A program made the position numbers and the translations under genes. Positions 18,325 through 27,752 of a stretch of DNA of 64,000 nt are shown in pieces. Origin of the DNA: Methylocapsa palsarum (GTDB lineage: Bacteria > Pseudomonadota > Alphaproteobacteria > Rhizobiales > Beijerinckiaceae); NCBI RefSeq assembly GCF_900114285.1, contig NZ_FOSN01000002.1, positions 124,001-188,000 on the forward strand. Direction: 5' to 3'. The notes beneath the pieces are model-generated. The model worked only from the letters and a program-made list of their open reading frames with translations, had not been told where the DNA came from and ran no database searches. The first letter of the stretch is position 1; every line of letters starts with the position of its first letter.

Positions 18325-19707
18325 CTAATTGGTCCGGGCGCCGTCTCTGCCGCTCCGGGCGCCGTCGCGATTTGGTCTTGCGCCGCTGAACCGTCCGCGC
18401 CCCTGTGGCGGTCCAGATCCGTTGTTGGGGCGACGGCTTGCCCCCGGAGCGCCGGGGCGCCGGTTCTGGGCCTCGGCGCCCGGGCGCGTTTCGGCGCGCT
18501 GCGGGGGGCGCGAGGCGCGCGTCGCGGGAACCGGAGAGTTGGGATCACGCCGGTCTGTCGCGGGAAGGCTGAGGCGGGTCAGCTTTTCGATGTTGCGCAA
18601 AAGTTCGCGCTCCGCGCCGTCGCAGAGCGAGATGGCGATACCCTCGGCGCCCGCGCGCGCGGTGCGCCCGATCCGGTGAACATAGGCTTCCGCCACCTCC
18701 GGCAGATCGAAATTCACGACATGCGTCACGCCGTCGATGTCGATTCCCCGCGCGGCGATATCCGTTGCGACAAGTGCGCGAACGCGGCCCGCGCGAAACG
18801 CTTCGAGCGATCGCTCGCGTTGCCCCTGGCTCTTGTTGCCATGGATCGCCAGAGCCGCGATCCCGGTATTGTCGAGATGCTGCATGACCTTGTCCGCGCC
18901 GCGCTTGGTCCGCGTGAAGACGATCGCGCGGGTCATCGCGACGTCGGCGAAAAGCTCGACGAGAATATCGCGTTTGCGATGGGTCTCGACGAACAGAACC
19001 TGATGCTCCACCCGATCCGCCGTCTTGGCGACGGGGGTGACGGACACCTGCGCCGGATTGTTCAACAGGTCATTGGCGAGTTTGGCGATCTCGCTTGGCA
19101 TCGTCGCCGAGAAGAAGAGATTCTGGCGCTGCTTCGGCAATGCGCCGACGACGCGGCGGATGGCTTTGGCGAAGCCCAGATCAAGCATCTGGTCGACCTC
19201 GTCGAGGACGAAAAACTCGGTCTTGTTCAAATGCGCGACGCGCGAATCGAGATGATCGACGAGGCGCCCCGGCGTCGCGACAAGGACGTCGAGGCCACGC
19301 GCGAGCGCCTTGATCTGCGCGCCATGCGGGACGCCGCCAAAGACGACCGCGACGGAGAGCGGCAGTTCCGACGCGAGGGCGCGGAAGCTTTCAGCGATCT
19401 GGCTCGCAAGTTCACGGGTGGGGCTGAGGACCAGAACGCGGCAGCCGCCCCTTGGGGCCTCCCGCGGATTGGTCGCGAGGAAATGTAGGATCGGAAGGGC
19501 GAAGGCGGCGGTCTTGCCGGTGCCGGTCTGGGCGACGCCGAGGAGATCGCGGCCCGCCATAATGCTGGGGATGGCCTGCGCCTGGATCGGCGTCGGCTTG
19601 GAATAGCCTTGTTTTTTCAAGGCGATAAGAAGGGGCGCGGCGAGGCCGAGTCCGGGAAAGTCTTGCAATTCGTGGATCTTTCGTTGAGCGATCACGCGCA
19701 GCATCAT
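18325..19707 (-). CDS. DEAD-box RNA helicase, RhlE type, with DEVD motif
   Basis: A 460-residue helicase with the Q motif (KPTPIQAQAIP), motif I AQTGTGKT, Ia PTRELASQI, GG, TPGR, motif III SATMP, and the second RecA domain with TDIAARGID and HRIGRTARAG. Motif II reads LDEVDQMLDLGF where nearly all relatives have DEAD. The last 65 residues are a basic Arg/Gly/Pro/Asn-rich tail (QNRRPGAPGASRRPNN), typical of RhlE proteins that bind RNA. I take the ATG at 19707; the frame continues to a TTG at 19761. It is probably involved in rRNA processing or mRNA turnover. Confidence 0.92.
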   Translation of the reverse strand: MMLRVIAQRKIHELQDFPGLGLAAPLLIALKKQGYSKPTPIQAQAIPSIMAGRDLLGVAQTGTGKTAAFALPILHFLATNPREAPRGGCRVLVLSPTRELASQIAESFRALASELPLSVAVVFGGVPHGAQIKALARGLDVLVATPGRLVDHLDSRVAHLNKTEFFVLDEVDQMLDLGFAKAIRRVVGALPKQRQNLFFSATMPSEIAKLANDLLNNPAQVSVTPVAKTADRVEHQVLFVETHRKRDILVELFADVAMTRAIVFTRTKRGADKVMQHLDNTGIAALAIHGNKSQGQRERSLEAFRAGRVRALVATDIAARGIDIDGVTHVVNFDLPEVAEAYVHRIGRTARAGAEGIAISLCDGAERELLRNIEKLTRLSLPATDRRDPNSPVPATRASRPPQRAETRPGAEAQNRRPGAPGASRRPNNGSGPPQGRGRFSGARPNRDGARSGRDGARTN

Positions 19708-20038
19708 ATTGCGGCGGCGTGATAGAAGGGCGGCGCCATGCGTGTCTGGGCCAGAGAACAAATTACGCTAACGCGACAAAGAGGAATGAGTGTTCTGCAT
19801 GCAACCGAGGCATTAGCATCCGCACCAGAGAACTATCGCAGCGCTTCAAAAAAGTCAAGCCGCATCCGCAGATGTTTAAAGTCTATCTATTCGTTCCGCG
19901 AGCCTTTTGAGCGACGCTTCTACAGAATGGGAAAGGAGCCCGTTTACTGATCTGGCCGCAAGTAGAAAAAACTTGCCTTTTTCCCCGAAACATTTTGTGT
20001 CTGGGAGTCAGCGACTAACTTCAGGACGATATGGCTGG
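19708..20038. other. Intergenic region before the glycosyltransferase pair
   Basis: These 331 bases are AT-richer than the flanks. A 70-codon plus-strand frame at 19738-19950 ends RRFYRMGKEPVY but has no ribosome site or recognisable family. I see promoter-like AT-rich DNA for the downstream gene but no definite elements. Confidence 0.4.
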
Positions 20039-20959
20039 ATGAAGATGAGATTTACCATCGTAACACCGGTTCTCAACGGGGAAAGATTTATTAACGAAAC
20101 CATTTTGAGCGTTGTAGGCCAGGCCGGCGACTTCACGATTCGCTACCATGTTCAGGACGCCGGATCCACGGATTCAACGTTGAAGCTTTTGGCCGCCTGG
20201 CAACATCGCCTTGCAAACGACTTTCCTCTCAATTGCGCTGGGATTGAATTTTCTTTCGCCAGCGCGCCTGATCGCGGACTCTATGATGGCGTGAATCGTG
20301 GATTTGCAGCCTGCGGCGACGCGGATGCGATGGCCTGGATCAACGCTGACGATCGATACGAGGCTGGCGCTTTTGCGACGGTGGCTCAGATTTTCAAGGG
20401 TCATCCGGACATTGACTGGGTGATGGGACGTCCGACGACCATTAACGAAGGCGGTGAAATGCTGGATATTTCGCCGCTCACCGCTTTCCCGAGAGAATGC
20501 ATAGCCGCCGGGATTTTCGACGGGCGGTTCGCTCGGCCGTTCATTCAGCAGGAAGGCACCTTCTGGCGGCCCGAATTATGGAAAAAGACAGGGGGCCTCG
20601 ACGCCAATTTCCGGTTCGCCGGAGACTTCGATCTGTGGCGGCGTTTTGCGGCGCGCAGCGACCTTGTTGTCGTCAACGCCATTTTGGGATGTTTTCGATT
20701 CCGGTCTGGTCAACTCAGCAGCGACATGACGCGTTATCGCGAGGAAATAGATTCGTCCCTGTCGCCGAGAGAGAAGGAAACGCGCTCGAGAGCATCAACG
20801 AGATACGCGAAGGCGGGCTTCTCATATCGCATCTTGCGGCGTCATTATGACGGTCCCTGGATCTGCGAGCGCTGGCCGATGTGCGCATTGCCATTTCTTG
20901 GGGCCAGGGCGTTCTGGGCGGAACATTGGCGCATCAGCTTCCTCGGTCCCTTCAACTAA
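20039..20959 (+). CDS. Family 2 glycosyltransferase
   Basis: A 306-residue GT-A enzyme. The N-terminus FTIVTPVLNGERFINETILS is the classic GT2 nucleotide-binding strand, QDAGSTDST is the next conserved loop, and the metal-binding DXD-type motif is NADDRYEAGA. Later AGDFDLWRRFA is typical of GT2 enzymes that add sugars to O-antigen or capsule. The start is the ATG at 20039 (a second at 20045); the frame extends upstream to 19907 without family similarity. Base use is more AT-rich than neighbouring housekeeping genes, which suggests a transferred surface-polysaccharide locus. Acceptor and donor are unknown. Confidence 0.88.
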   Translation: MKMRFTIVTPVLNGERFINETILSVVGQAGDFTIRYHVQDAGSTDSTLKLLAAWQHRLANDFPLNCAGIEFSFASAPDRGLYDGVNRGFAACGDADAMAWINADDRYEAGAFATVAQIFKGHPDIDWVMGRPTTINEGGEMLDISPLTAFPRECIAAGIFDGRFARPFIQQEGTFWRPELWKKTGGLDANFRFAGDFDLWRRFAARSDLVVVNAILGCFRFRSGQLSSDMTRYREEIDSSLSPREKETRSRASTRYAKAGFSYRILRRHYDGPWICERWPMCALPFLGARAFWAEHWRISFLGPFN

Positions 20960-21135
20960 TGAGCGCCTGCCGGATCAATGGTCCTTTGACAGGCGCGAAG
21001 CTCGCGGCTCACGTCCGATCGCTTGCCGGGCGGTTGTGCGCCCGTCCCTTTGTGGTGCAAAGCATAGATTAACGAGGGACCAAGACGCTCTTTCGTCTAC
21101 AGGCTCTGACGCAGCGACGCTCAATCGAGGAAGAA

Positions 21136-21240
21136 ATGATATCATACGCCCAGAACTTCGAAGACGTCATGATTGCGCGACTTTTCGACGAAGCGCGCCG
21201 CGGCTTTTACATCGACATCGGCGCCGCCCATCCGGATTGA
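21136..21240 (+). pseudogene. Truncated FkbM-family methyltransferase
   Basis: A 34-codon frame with a good GAGGAAGAA ribosome site reads MISYAQNFEDVMIARLF and then GFYIDIGAAHPD before a TGA. These are the first residues of FkbM-type SAM methyltransferases that occur in polysaccharide clusters, including the start of the SAM-binding loop. The other 200 or so residues are gone. Just before the next gene, the frame that leads into it reads LEIADDALAKRDYYELGRP, possibly a remnant of the lost C-terminus. The whole gap 20960-21366 holds no other gene. Confidence 0.78.
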
Positions 21241-21366
21241 AGCAGCGTCTGAACAAGAAAAGGCTCGAGACTCGATCCGGGGCTATGAACAAGATCACAA
21301 AGCACAATTCTTGAGATTGCGGACGACGCACTCGCCAAGCGTGACTATTACGAACTCGGACGACCA

Positions 21367-22581
21367 ATGGACGTTATTTTTTTGGACAACGGGCTGATCG
21401 GCAGAGGAGAGCACAGCTACAGTTTGCTGAAACGGACCGGTTCCTCACTGGCCGGCCGCGGTTTGCGGTTCCGGACATTTGGAGCGAAATCCATGGCTCC
21501 GTCAGTCGCCGCTGAACTCGGCGCTGAGCCTCATTTCAACTTTACTCTTTATTCGAAACAGTCTCGCCGGCTCCTTTCTAGAATAGCGCGGTTGGAATGG
21601 GAGCCGGTTCGTTCGGCGGAGCGCGCGACGTGGCAGATCTTGAATCGGTCATTTGAACGGGATTTGGACGCCTTGCCCGCCGACGTCTGGTGCGCAGGCA
21701 ACCTCGTCGTTATTCCCGGACTGTCCCAAAACGAGCTTTTCGGACTCATCCGTTTTCTGCTCGCGAAGCCGGAAGCGCGGCGCCCGCGCGTCATTTGCCA
21801 ATTGATGTTTCCGCCGACCTGGACCTCATGGGGCCTTCCGGCGCGACTTGGAAAGGAGTTCTACAGGAAATCCTTTGCGCTGGCCCAGCCGCTGATCGGA
21901 AAGACGCTCTTTTTCATGACCGAAAATGCAGCGCTCGGGCGCCTTTATCAGACCGAGTTCGGGGTCGACGCCAAGATTTTACCGGTGCCGTTCGGCGACG
22001 CTCCGCCTGCCGCTAGCTCCCGCGATGCGCCGACGTTCGGTTTTTTCGGTTATTCAAAACGCGACAAAGGATTTCACCTCCTGCCGCGGGCGATCGAGAA
22101 TTGCCGCAAGGCAGGGATCGCCGCCAATTTCACGATCCAGCTCCAGCACAGCGGATGGGAGCCTGAGACGGTCGCCGCCGAGGAGGCTCTCCGCAAGGTC
22201 AGCGGCGTCCGGCTCATCGAAGGCGTGCTCGATGAAGACGCCTACATCGAGGAGACGAGCCAGATCGACGTGATGCTTTTGCCCTACGATCCCGCCCTGT
22301 TCGGCATGCGCGGATCGGGCATATTCACCCAGTCGGTAGCGGCAGGGCGCCCGCTTGTTGCTTCGGCCGGAACATTCGCAGCCGCCAGCATCGAAGCGGG
22401 ACAGGCGGAGGGAGAGATTTTTTCCCCCTATGACGCGGGCAACCTCTCCGCCGCGATCCTGCGCGTAGCCTCGCGGTTCCCCGAGAGCCGAAGCCGCGCA
22501 ATGAAACTTGCTCCCGAATTCGCGCGCAAACACAGCGCCGACGCGTATGTCGACGTTCTTTTGGCGCATGCGCCCCGTTAA
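21367..22581 (+). CDS. GT-B fold glycosyltransferase
   Basis: A 404-residue protein that looks like a glycosyltransferase of the GT4-like type. The N-terminal half starts MDVIFLDNG and includes GEHSYSLL, the usual acceptor-side loop. The C-terminal half has PTFGFFGYSKRDKGFHLL, ANFTIQLQHS, and the nucleotide-sugar pattern DVMLLPYDPALFGMRGSGIF, in which the segment after LLPY replaces the usual E(x7)E motif. It follows the FkbM relic and the GT2 gene on the same strand. The ribosome site is poor, suggesting translation was once coupled to the now broken methyltransferase gene. Confidence 0.8.
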   Translation: MDVIFLDNGLIGRGEHSYSLLKRTGSSLAGRGLRFRTFGAKSMAPSVAAELGAEPHFNFTLYSKQSRRLLSRIARLEWEPVRSAERATWQILNRSFERDLDALPADVWCAGNLVVIPGLSQNELFGLIRFLLAKPEARRPRVICQLMFPPTWTSWGLPARLGKEFYRKSFALAQPLIGKTLFFMTENAALGRLYQTEFGVDAKILPVPFGDAPPAASSRDAPTFGFFGYSKRDKGFHLLPRAIENCRKAGIAANFTIQLQHSGWEPETVAAEEALRKVSGVRLIEGVLDEDAYIEETSQIDVMLLPYDPALFGMRGSGIFTQSVAAGRPLVASAGTFAAASIEAGQAEGEIFSPYDAGNLSAAILRVASRFPESRSRAMKLAPEFARKHSADAYVDVLLAHAPR

Positions 22582-23382
22582 TCAGGTGTCGTAGCTGCCG
22601 TCGTCCCCCGAGCTGAAGTCCTGGTCGTAATCGCTGGCGTCCTGGATATCGTCCTGGTCCTGATCCGCGTCCTGTTGCGCATCCTGCTGGGCGAGGTTGC
22701 GGTCGTCGGACCCGTAGTAATTATTGATGGTCGTTGTCTCGCCTCCGAACCCGCCAAGACCGCTTCCAAGACCTCCGCCGCCAAGCCCCGGGCTGAAGCC
22801 TGTGCCGATGCCAAGGGCGTTGTTGTGGCCGCCGAAGAGGCCCCGGATCGAATCCGCCAGAAGGACGCCGCCCGCGACCCCCGCCGCCGCGCCGAGCGCG
22901 CCTTTCAGGAAACCGCCCTGCTGCGCCTGGGGCTGGCCGCCCCAGGGTCCCCCCGCCTGCTGGGGCGGATAAGGCTGCTGCGGCGGCTGGCCATAGCCCT
23001 GCTGCGGCGGCGGTCGCCAACCCGGCGGCGGCGCCGATTGCTGTCCCCAGCGGTCGGTGGGCGGGGCCTGCGGGCGTGGAGAGGGGCCGCCGAACAGCGA
23101 GCCGAGTCCGCTGAGGAAGCCGCCCTGCTGCGGTTGGCTGGCTGCTTGCCGCTCAAGCTCTTCCGCCCGCGCTTCAAGCTCCTGAAGGCGGGCGTTCGCC
23201 GCCTGCAGCGCCTGATCCTGAACGATGACGGTCTGCGCGAGGAGATAAGGCGCATAGGGCATGGCTCTCACCGCGTCCTCGATAAGCGCCTCGGCTTCCT
23301 TGTCGCGCGGATTGACGCCCGCCGTGCGGATGCGGTCGAACAGGCCTGTCAGCAACTGGCGTTCTTCGGGTGACAACGGCAT
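22582..23382 (-). CDS. DUF2076 domain protein
   Basis: The 266-residue protein opens [18 protein letters not shown], with a helical N-terminal domain to about residue 75 ending in a coiled coil ([20 protein letters not shown]). A Gln/Pro-rich middle follows ([19 protein letters not shown]), then a Gly/Ala-rich hydrophobic stretch ([20 protein letters not shown], about 170-190) and an acidic Asp/Gln tail. This matches DUF2076 proteins, thought to be periplasmic ligand-binding or membrane-associated. The ATG at 23382 has an excellent GGGAGGG; the apparent extension to 24261 is only the antisense of hisS. It converges with the glycosyltransferase. Confidence 0.85.
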   Translation of the reverse strand: MPLSPEERQLLTGLFDRIRTAGVNPRDKEAEALIEDAVRAMPYAPYLLAQTVIVQDQALQAANARLQELEARAEELERQAASQPQQGGFLSGLGSLFGGPSPRPQAPPTDRWGQQSAPPPGWRPPPQQGYGQPPQQPYPPQQAGGPWGGQPQAQQGGFLKGALGAAAGVAGGVLLADSIRGLFGGHNNALGIGTGFSPGLGGGGLGSGLGGFGGETTTINNYYGSDDRNLAQQDAQQDADQDQDDIQDASDYDQDFSSGDDGSYDT

Positions 23383-23544
23383 CGGACCCTCCCAGAAATC
23401 GGCGGTTTGTCCCGCCGCGCGAAATATAGGGGCTTTTTGCCGCACGCCAAGGCCGTTGACCCGGCTTGTTTCAGCGGGCGGCGCTTGCCGGGCCTCGCCG
23501 GCCCCCTTAAGAAGCCTGAACTCACGCGAGGCGTTTCCCAGGAT

Positions 23545-25074
23545 ATGACCGAAATTCAAAAAGATGCGCTGCGCGCGGCGAGACTGCCGCGCGGGCTTCA
23601 GGACCGCGGCCCGGCCGACATCGCAGCGACCGAGAAAATGCTCGCCGCGATCCGCGAAAGCTACGAACTTTACGGGTTCGAGGCGGTCGAGACGCCGTTT
23701 TTCGAGTTCACCGACACGCTCGGCAAGTTCCTGCCCGATCAGGACCGGCCCAATGAGGGCGTGTTCTCGTTTCGCGACGACGACGAGAGCTGGCTGTCCC
23801 TGCGCTATGATCTGACCGCGCCGCTCGCCCGCTATGTGGCGGAGAATTTCGACAAGCTTCCGAAGCCCTACCGCTCGTATCGCGCCGGCTATGTATTTCG
23901 CAACGAGAAGCCGGGGCCGGGGCGCTTCCGCCAGTTCATGCAGTTCGACGCCGACACTGTTGGGTCGGCCTCCGTCGCCGCCGACGCCGAGATGTGCATG
24001 ATGGCGGCCGACACGCTGGAAAAGCTCGGGATCAAGCGCGGCGATTACGTCATCAAGGTCAACAACCGCAAGGTGCTCGACGGCGTGATGGAGGCGATCG
24101 GGCTCGGCGGCGAGGAAAACGCCGGGCGGCGGCTGACGGTATTGAGGGCGATCGACAAGCTGGACCGGCTGGGGCCTGAAGGCGTCGCGCTTTTGTTGGG
24201 GCCGGGACGTAAGGATGAGAGCGGTGATTTCACGAGGGGCGCGGGGCTGGGCGACGGTCAAATCCGACGCTTGATGGACCGCATAACATCGGATGTCGCC
24301 GGAGATATTGGAGGTCCACCCGCCGGGGTGATGATTGTCGCGAATGCCAAGGACGGAAATTTACCAGAGGGCCATCAGATCGAACTCGAGGGATTGATCG
24401 AGCTTTCTGCGATCCAAACAATCGTGCGAGGAGCCGGTTACGGTCCGGACCGCATCCGCATCGACCCCTCCGTCGTGCGTGGCCTCGAATATTACACCGG
24501 CCCGGTCTTCGAGGCCGAACTGACCTTCGAAGTCAACGACGAGCAGGGCCGTCCCATCCGCTTCGGCTCCGTCGGCGGGGGAGGGCGCTATGACGGCCTC
24601 GTCGGCCGCTTTCGCGGCGAGAATGTGCCCGCGACCGGCTTCTCCATCGGCGTCTCGCGGCTCTATTCGGCGCTGAAGGCGATCAATTCACGGATCGTCG
24701 CGGGCGCGGTCCATCGCGGCCCCGTGGTGGTCCTCGTCCTCGACAAGGACCCGGCTGCGCTGGCCCGCTATCAAAGCTTCGTCGCAAAACTTCGCGCGGA
24801 AAATGTCGCCACCGAACTCTATCTCGGCTCCTCCGGCATGAACGCGCAGATGAAATACGCCGACAAGCGCGGTTCGGTCTGTGCGGTGATCCAGGGCTCC
24901 AACGAGCGCGAGAAAGGCGAGGTCGCGATCCGCGATCTGATCCTTGGCGCGGAACTTGCCGCCTCGACCAAGGACCGCGCCGATTATCTCGAATTGCGCG
25001 CAAGGGCGCAGTTCACCGTTCCCGAGACGGGGCTCATCGCGGCGGTCAAGGAGGTTCTCGGCCGCCATCGCTAA
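23545..25074 (+). CDS. hisS: Histidine-tRNA ligase
   Basis: A 509-residue class II synthetase that charges tRNA-His. It starts [19 protein letters not shown]. Motif 2 is [20 protein letters not shown] and the histidine-specific HisA block is [13 protein letters not shown]. The anticodon-binding domain begins around [11 protein letters not shown]. Its length and middle insertion (about residues 185-300) are those of the alphaproteobacterial branch, longer than E. coli HisRS (about 420). The ATG at 23545 is preceded by CCAGGAT; the frame is open to 23407 but that part is not conserved. It is followed by hisZ and hisG, a standard order in Hyphomicrobiales. Confidence 0.95.
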   Translation: MTEIQKDALRAARLPRGLQDRGPADIAATEKMLAAIRESYELYGFEAVETPFFEFTDTLGKFLPDQDRPNEGVFSFRDDDESWLSLRYDLTAPLARYVAENFDKLPKPYRSYRAGYVFRNEKPGPGRFRQFMQFDADTVGSASVAADAEMCMMAADTLEKLGIKRGDYVIKVNNRKVLDGVMEAIGLGGEENAGRRLTVLRAIDKLDRLGPEGVALLLGPGRKDESGDFTRGAGLGDGQIRRLMDRITSDVAGDIGGPPAGVMIVANAKDGNLPEGHQIELEGLIELSAIQTIVRGAGYGPDRIRIDPSVVRGLEYYTGPVFEAELTFEVNDEQGRPIRFGSVGGGGRYDGLVGRFRGENVPATGFSIGVSRLYSALKAINSRIVAGAVHRGPVVVLVLDKDPAALARYQSFVAKLRAENVATELYLGSSGMNAQMKYADKRGSVCAVIQGSNEREKGEVAIRDLILGAELAASTKDRADYLELRARAQFTVPETGLIAAVKEVLGRHR

Positions 25075-25200
25075 CCTCTCGCGCTGACGGGTCGCGCCAA
25101 GGTTTCCCTCCGCGCGCGTTCACGCTGTTGCGCGAAACCTGTCGCGGCCCCGCTCACGGGTTGCTAAAGACTCCTGAAGAAGCCAAACCGAGCGCCGCCC

Positions 25201-26322
25201 TTGTTTCTTGTCAGCGAATATACGGAAGCTCTCCTCGCGCGCCTCTCGGCTGCGGGCTATGCGCGCGTCGAGCCGCCGATCCTTCAGCCGGCCGCGATCT
25301 TTTTCGATTCGGGCGAGGAATTGCGCGGGCGGCTTTATCTCACGGCGGACGAGTCGGGCGCGGATTATTGCCTGCGGCCCGAATATACGATTCCGGTGTC
25401 GCGCCATTATCTCGCCTCCCCGCAGGCGGGCGAGCGCGCCGCGTTTTCCTATCTCGGCCCGGTGTTCCGCTTTCGCGCCGGAGACAAGAACGAATTCATC
25501 CAGGCCGGTATCGAAAGTTTCGGTCGGCTCGACCGAGAGGCCGCGGACGCTGAAATCCTGACCCTCGCCCTCGAGGCGGCGCGGCTCGCGCCAGTCCCAA
25601 AGCTAACGATCCGGATCGGCGACACGGCGCTCTTCTCCGGCCTTCTCGAAGCGCTCGATCTCGCGCCGCAATGGCGACGGCGGATCACGCGCGGGCACAT
25701 TCAGGGCAAGTCGCTTTCCGCGATCCTGAATGCGCCCCTGAACGATCAGGGCCGCGACCATTCCGGTGTTCTCGCCCTGCTCGACGGCGCCGACAAAAAG
25801 GGCGCGCGCGCTCTGGTCGAGGATCTGCTCTCGATCGCGGGAATCGCGGCGGTCGGCGGGCGCACGCCGGCCGAGATCGCGGACCGCTTCCTGGAACAGG
25901 CGGCGATCCGGACCGGCGCGGGCCTCTCCGAGGAAAAGGCCGCGATCCTCGAGGCGTTCCTCGGCGTCGAGGGCGATCCCGACGAAGCGGCGAAGGCGCT
26001 GCGCATTCTGGCGCGGGACGCGGGTCTCGACCTTGCCGCCATCCTCGACAGTTTCGACCTGCGGCTGGGGTTCATCGCCGCGCTCGGACTCGACGTCGCC
26101 AGCCTGTCCTTCGCGACGGCGTTCACCCGCAATCTCGATTATTACACCGGCTTTGTGTTCGAGGCCTTTGACGCTGCGGATCCCGCCGGAAGGCCGCTCG
26201 CCGGAGGCGGGCGCTATGACCAGCTGCTGCAAACGCTCGGCGCGGGGCGAGCGATCCCGGCCGTCGGCGCGGCGCTGTGGATCGACCGGCTGAGCCCGGC
26301 CTCTGGCGGGGTGCGGTCATGA
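25201..26322 (+). CDS. hisZ: ATP phosphoribosyltransferase regulatory subunit
   Basis: The 373-residue HisRS paralogue lacks tRNA charging and forms the regulatory partner of HisG in histidine synthesis. Family blocks are [52 protein letters not shown] and [14 protein letters not shown]. The first possible start that keeps the family N-terminus is a TTG at 25201; an in-frame stop lies some 33 bases upstream and there is no ATG or GTG between. The ribosome site is weak. The stop overlaps the hisG ATG in an ATGA, so the two subunits are translationally coupled. Confidence 0.92.
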   Translation: MFLVSEYTEALLARLSAAGYARVEPPILQPAAIFFDSGEELRGRLYLTADESGADYCLRPEYTIPVSRHYLASPQAGERAAFSYLGPVFRFRAGDKNEFIQAGIESFGRLDREAADAEILTLALEAARLAPVPKLTIRIGDTALFSGLLEALDLAPQWRRRITRGHIQGKSLSAILNAPLNDQGRDHSGVLALLDGADKKGARALVEDLLSIAGIAAVGGRTPAEIADRFLEQAAIRTGAGLSEEKAAILEAFLGVEGDPDEAAKALRILARDAGLDLAAILDSFDLRLGFIAALGLDVASLSFATAFTRNLDYYTGFVFEAFDAADPAGRPLAGGGRYDQLLQTLGAGRAIPAVGAALWIDRLSPASGGVRS

Positions 26323-27311
26323 CGGCCGCAACGGAAGATCCGCTAGTGCTCGCCGTCCCCTCGAAGGGACGGCTGCAGGAAAATGCGGCGGCCTTCTTCG
26401 CGCGGGCGGGACTCGATATCGTCAAGGGACGCGGCTCGCGGGACTATCGCGGCGAACTTTCCGGACTGAAGGGCGTCGAGGTCGCCTTTCTCTCGGCCGC
26501 CGACATTGTGGCGCAGCTCGCAAGCGGCGCGGCGCATATGGGCGTCACGGGAGAGGATCTTGTCCGCGAAACCATACCCGGCGCGGACGCACGCGTCGCG
26601 CTGTTGACGCCGCTCGGATTCGGCGGCGCCAATGTCGTCGTCGCTGTCCCCCGGGCCTGGATCGACGTCAAGACCATGGCGGACCTCGAGGACGTCGCGG
26701 CGGCGTTCCGCGCGAGGCGCGGCGAGCGGATGCGCGTCACCACCAAATACGTCAATCTCACAAGGCGTTTTTTCGCCGAGCGCCACGTTGGCGATTACCG
26801 CATCGTCGAGAGTTCCGGCGCGACCGAAGGCGCCCCGGCGGCGGGGCAGGCCGAACTGATCGTCGACATCACGACCACCGGCGCGACGCTCGACGCCAAT
26901 GCGCTCAAAATTCTCGACGACGGCGTGATCTTGCGCTCGCAGGCGAACCTTGTCGCGTCCCTTGGCGCAAAATGGGGTCCGGCGGCGCGGGAAAACGCAA
27001 GGATCATCCTGTCGCGGATCGCCGCCGAGGAAACCGCCCGAACCACGCGCGAGGTGACGACGGTTCTCCCTGGCTGGAACGGTGCCTTGCTCGATGAGGC
27101 TCGCGCGCTGTTCGCGGTTCAGCCGCGCTCCGGCGCTGGCGAAGCCCGCATCACCTTCAATTGCCCTGCGGGAAAGGTCGCGGCGCTGGCCGACTGGCTG
27201 ACGGTGCGCGGCGCCGATTTTGTCGCCGTGGCCGCGCTCGATTATGTCTTCACGGCGGCCAACCCGCTTTACAGAAAGCTGATCGAGCGCCTGCCCAAAA
27301 ACCGCGCCTGA
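26319..27311 (+). CDS. hisG: ATP phosphoribosyltransferase catalytic subunit
   Basis: A 330-residue enzyme for the first committed step of histidine biosynthesis (ATP plus PRPP). Recognisable parts are [37 protein letters not shown] and the PRPP-binding [15 protein letters not shown]. It is longer than the classical short-form HisG (about 200-230) that pairs with HisZ: the last 100 residues ([19 protein letters not shown] onward) form an extra small domain. Forms of this length next to hisZ do occur in Hyphomicrobiales as far as I recall. The ATG at 26319 overlaps the hisZ stop. Confidence 0.93.
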   Translation: MTAATEDPLVLAVPSKGRLQENAAAFFARAGLDIVKGRGSRDYRGELSGLKGVEVAFLSAADIVAQLASGAAHMGVTGEDLVRETIPGADARVALLTPLGFGGANVVVAVPRAWIDVKTMADLEDVAAAFRARRGERMRVTTKYVNLTRRFFAERHVGDYRIVESSGATEGAPAAGQAELIVDITTTGATLDANALKILDDGVILRSQANLVASLGAKWGPAARENARIILSRIAAEETARTTREVTTVLPGWNGALLDEARALFAVQPRSGAGEARITFNCPAGKVAALADWLTVRGADFVAVAALDYVFTAANPLYRKLIERLPKNRA

Positions 27312-27404
27312 ATGCACGCGCGGGACAATTGCGCCGCCGCATGACAAAAGATCGAATTGATTGTTGATTATCGTTATAATTCATTTGATTTAGGGAGAAA
27401 GCGG

Positions 27405-27719
27405 ATGTCAGCGCGCATGCTCGTCGAACTCGCGGACGGAAATATCATTCTTTTCGGCGGCGGCCCGGTCACGGGAGCCCCTGATGTCGGCTTGAGCGAC
27501 GATTTCTCGCGGTCGACGGCGGAAACGTTTCAGGCGGCGTTCGCCTCGCTCGGCCTGGTGGCCAAAATGTTCGAGGATTCGATCTCCGCGTTGCCCAACG
27601 GGCCGGGGAAGCTCGAACTTGAATTCGGCGCAACCCTCAGCAGGGATTGCGACCTCTGGATCGTTCCGGCCGGCGGACCGGCCGAGTTCAAGGTGAAGCT
27701 GACATGGGAGAAAGGCTAA
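27405..27719 (+). CDS. Trypsin-co-occurring domain 1 (CU044_2847-like) protein
   Basis: A 104-residue stand-alone domain. The pattern MLVELADGNIILF, a predicted helix with ETFQAAFASLGLV, KLELEFGATLS and a C-terminal FKVKLTWEKG match the small domain found beside trypsin-like proteases and effector-associated proteins in NTP-dependent conflict systems. The ATG at 27405 is supported by GGGAGAAAGCGG. No protease or STAND ATPase is adjacent: the neighbours are hisG (94 bases upstream) and a convergent ABC transporter. Family assignment is by motif memory. The role is unknown. Confidence 0.65.
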   Translation: MSARMLVELADGNIILFGGGPVTGAPDVGLSDDFSRSTAETFQAAFASLGLVAKMFEDSISALPNGPGKLELEFGATLSRDCDLWIVPAGGPAEFKVKLTWEKG

Positions 27720-27752
27720 CCTCTGACCCGGGAGAACCCGCGATCGGGGGGC

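Noticed and set aside
23383..24261. N-terminal extension of the DUF2076 gene
   Set aside because: It is the antisense of hisS. A strong ribosome site marks the start at 23382.
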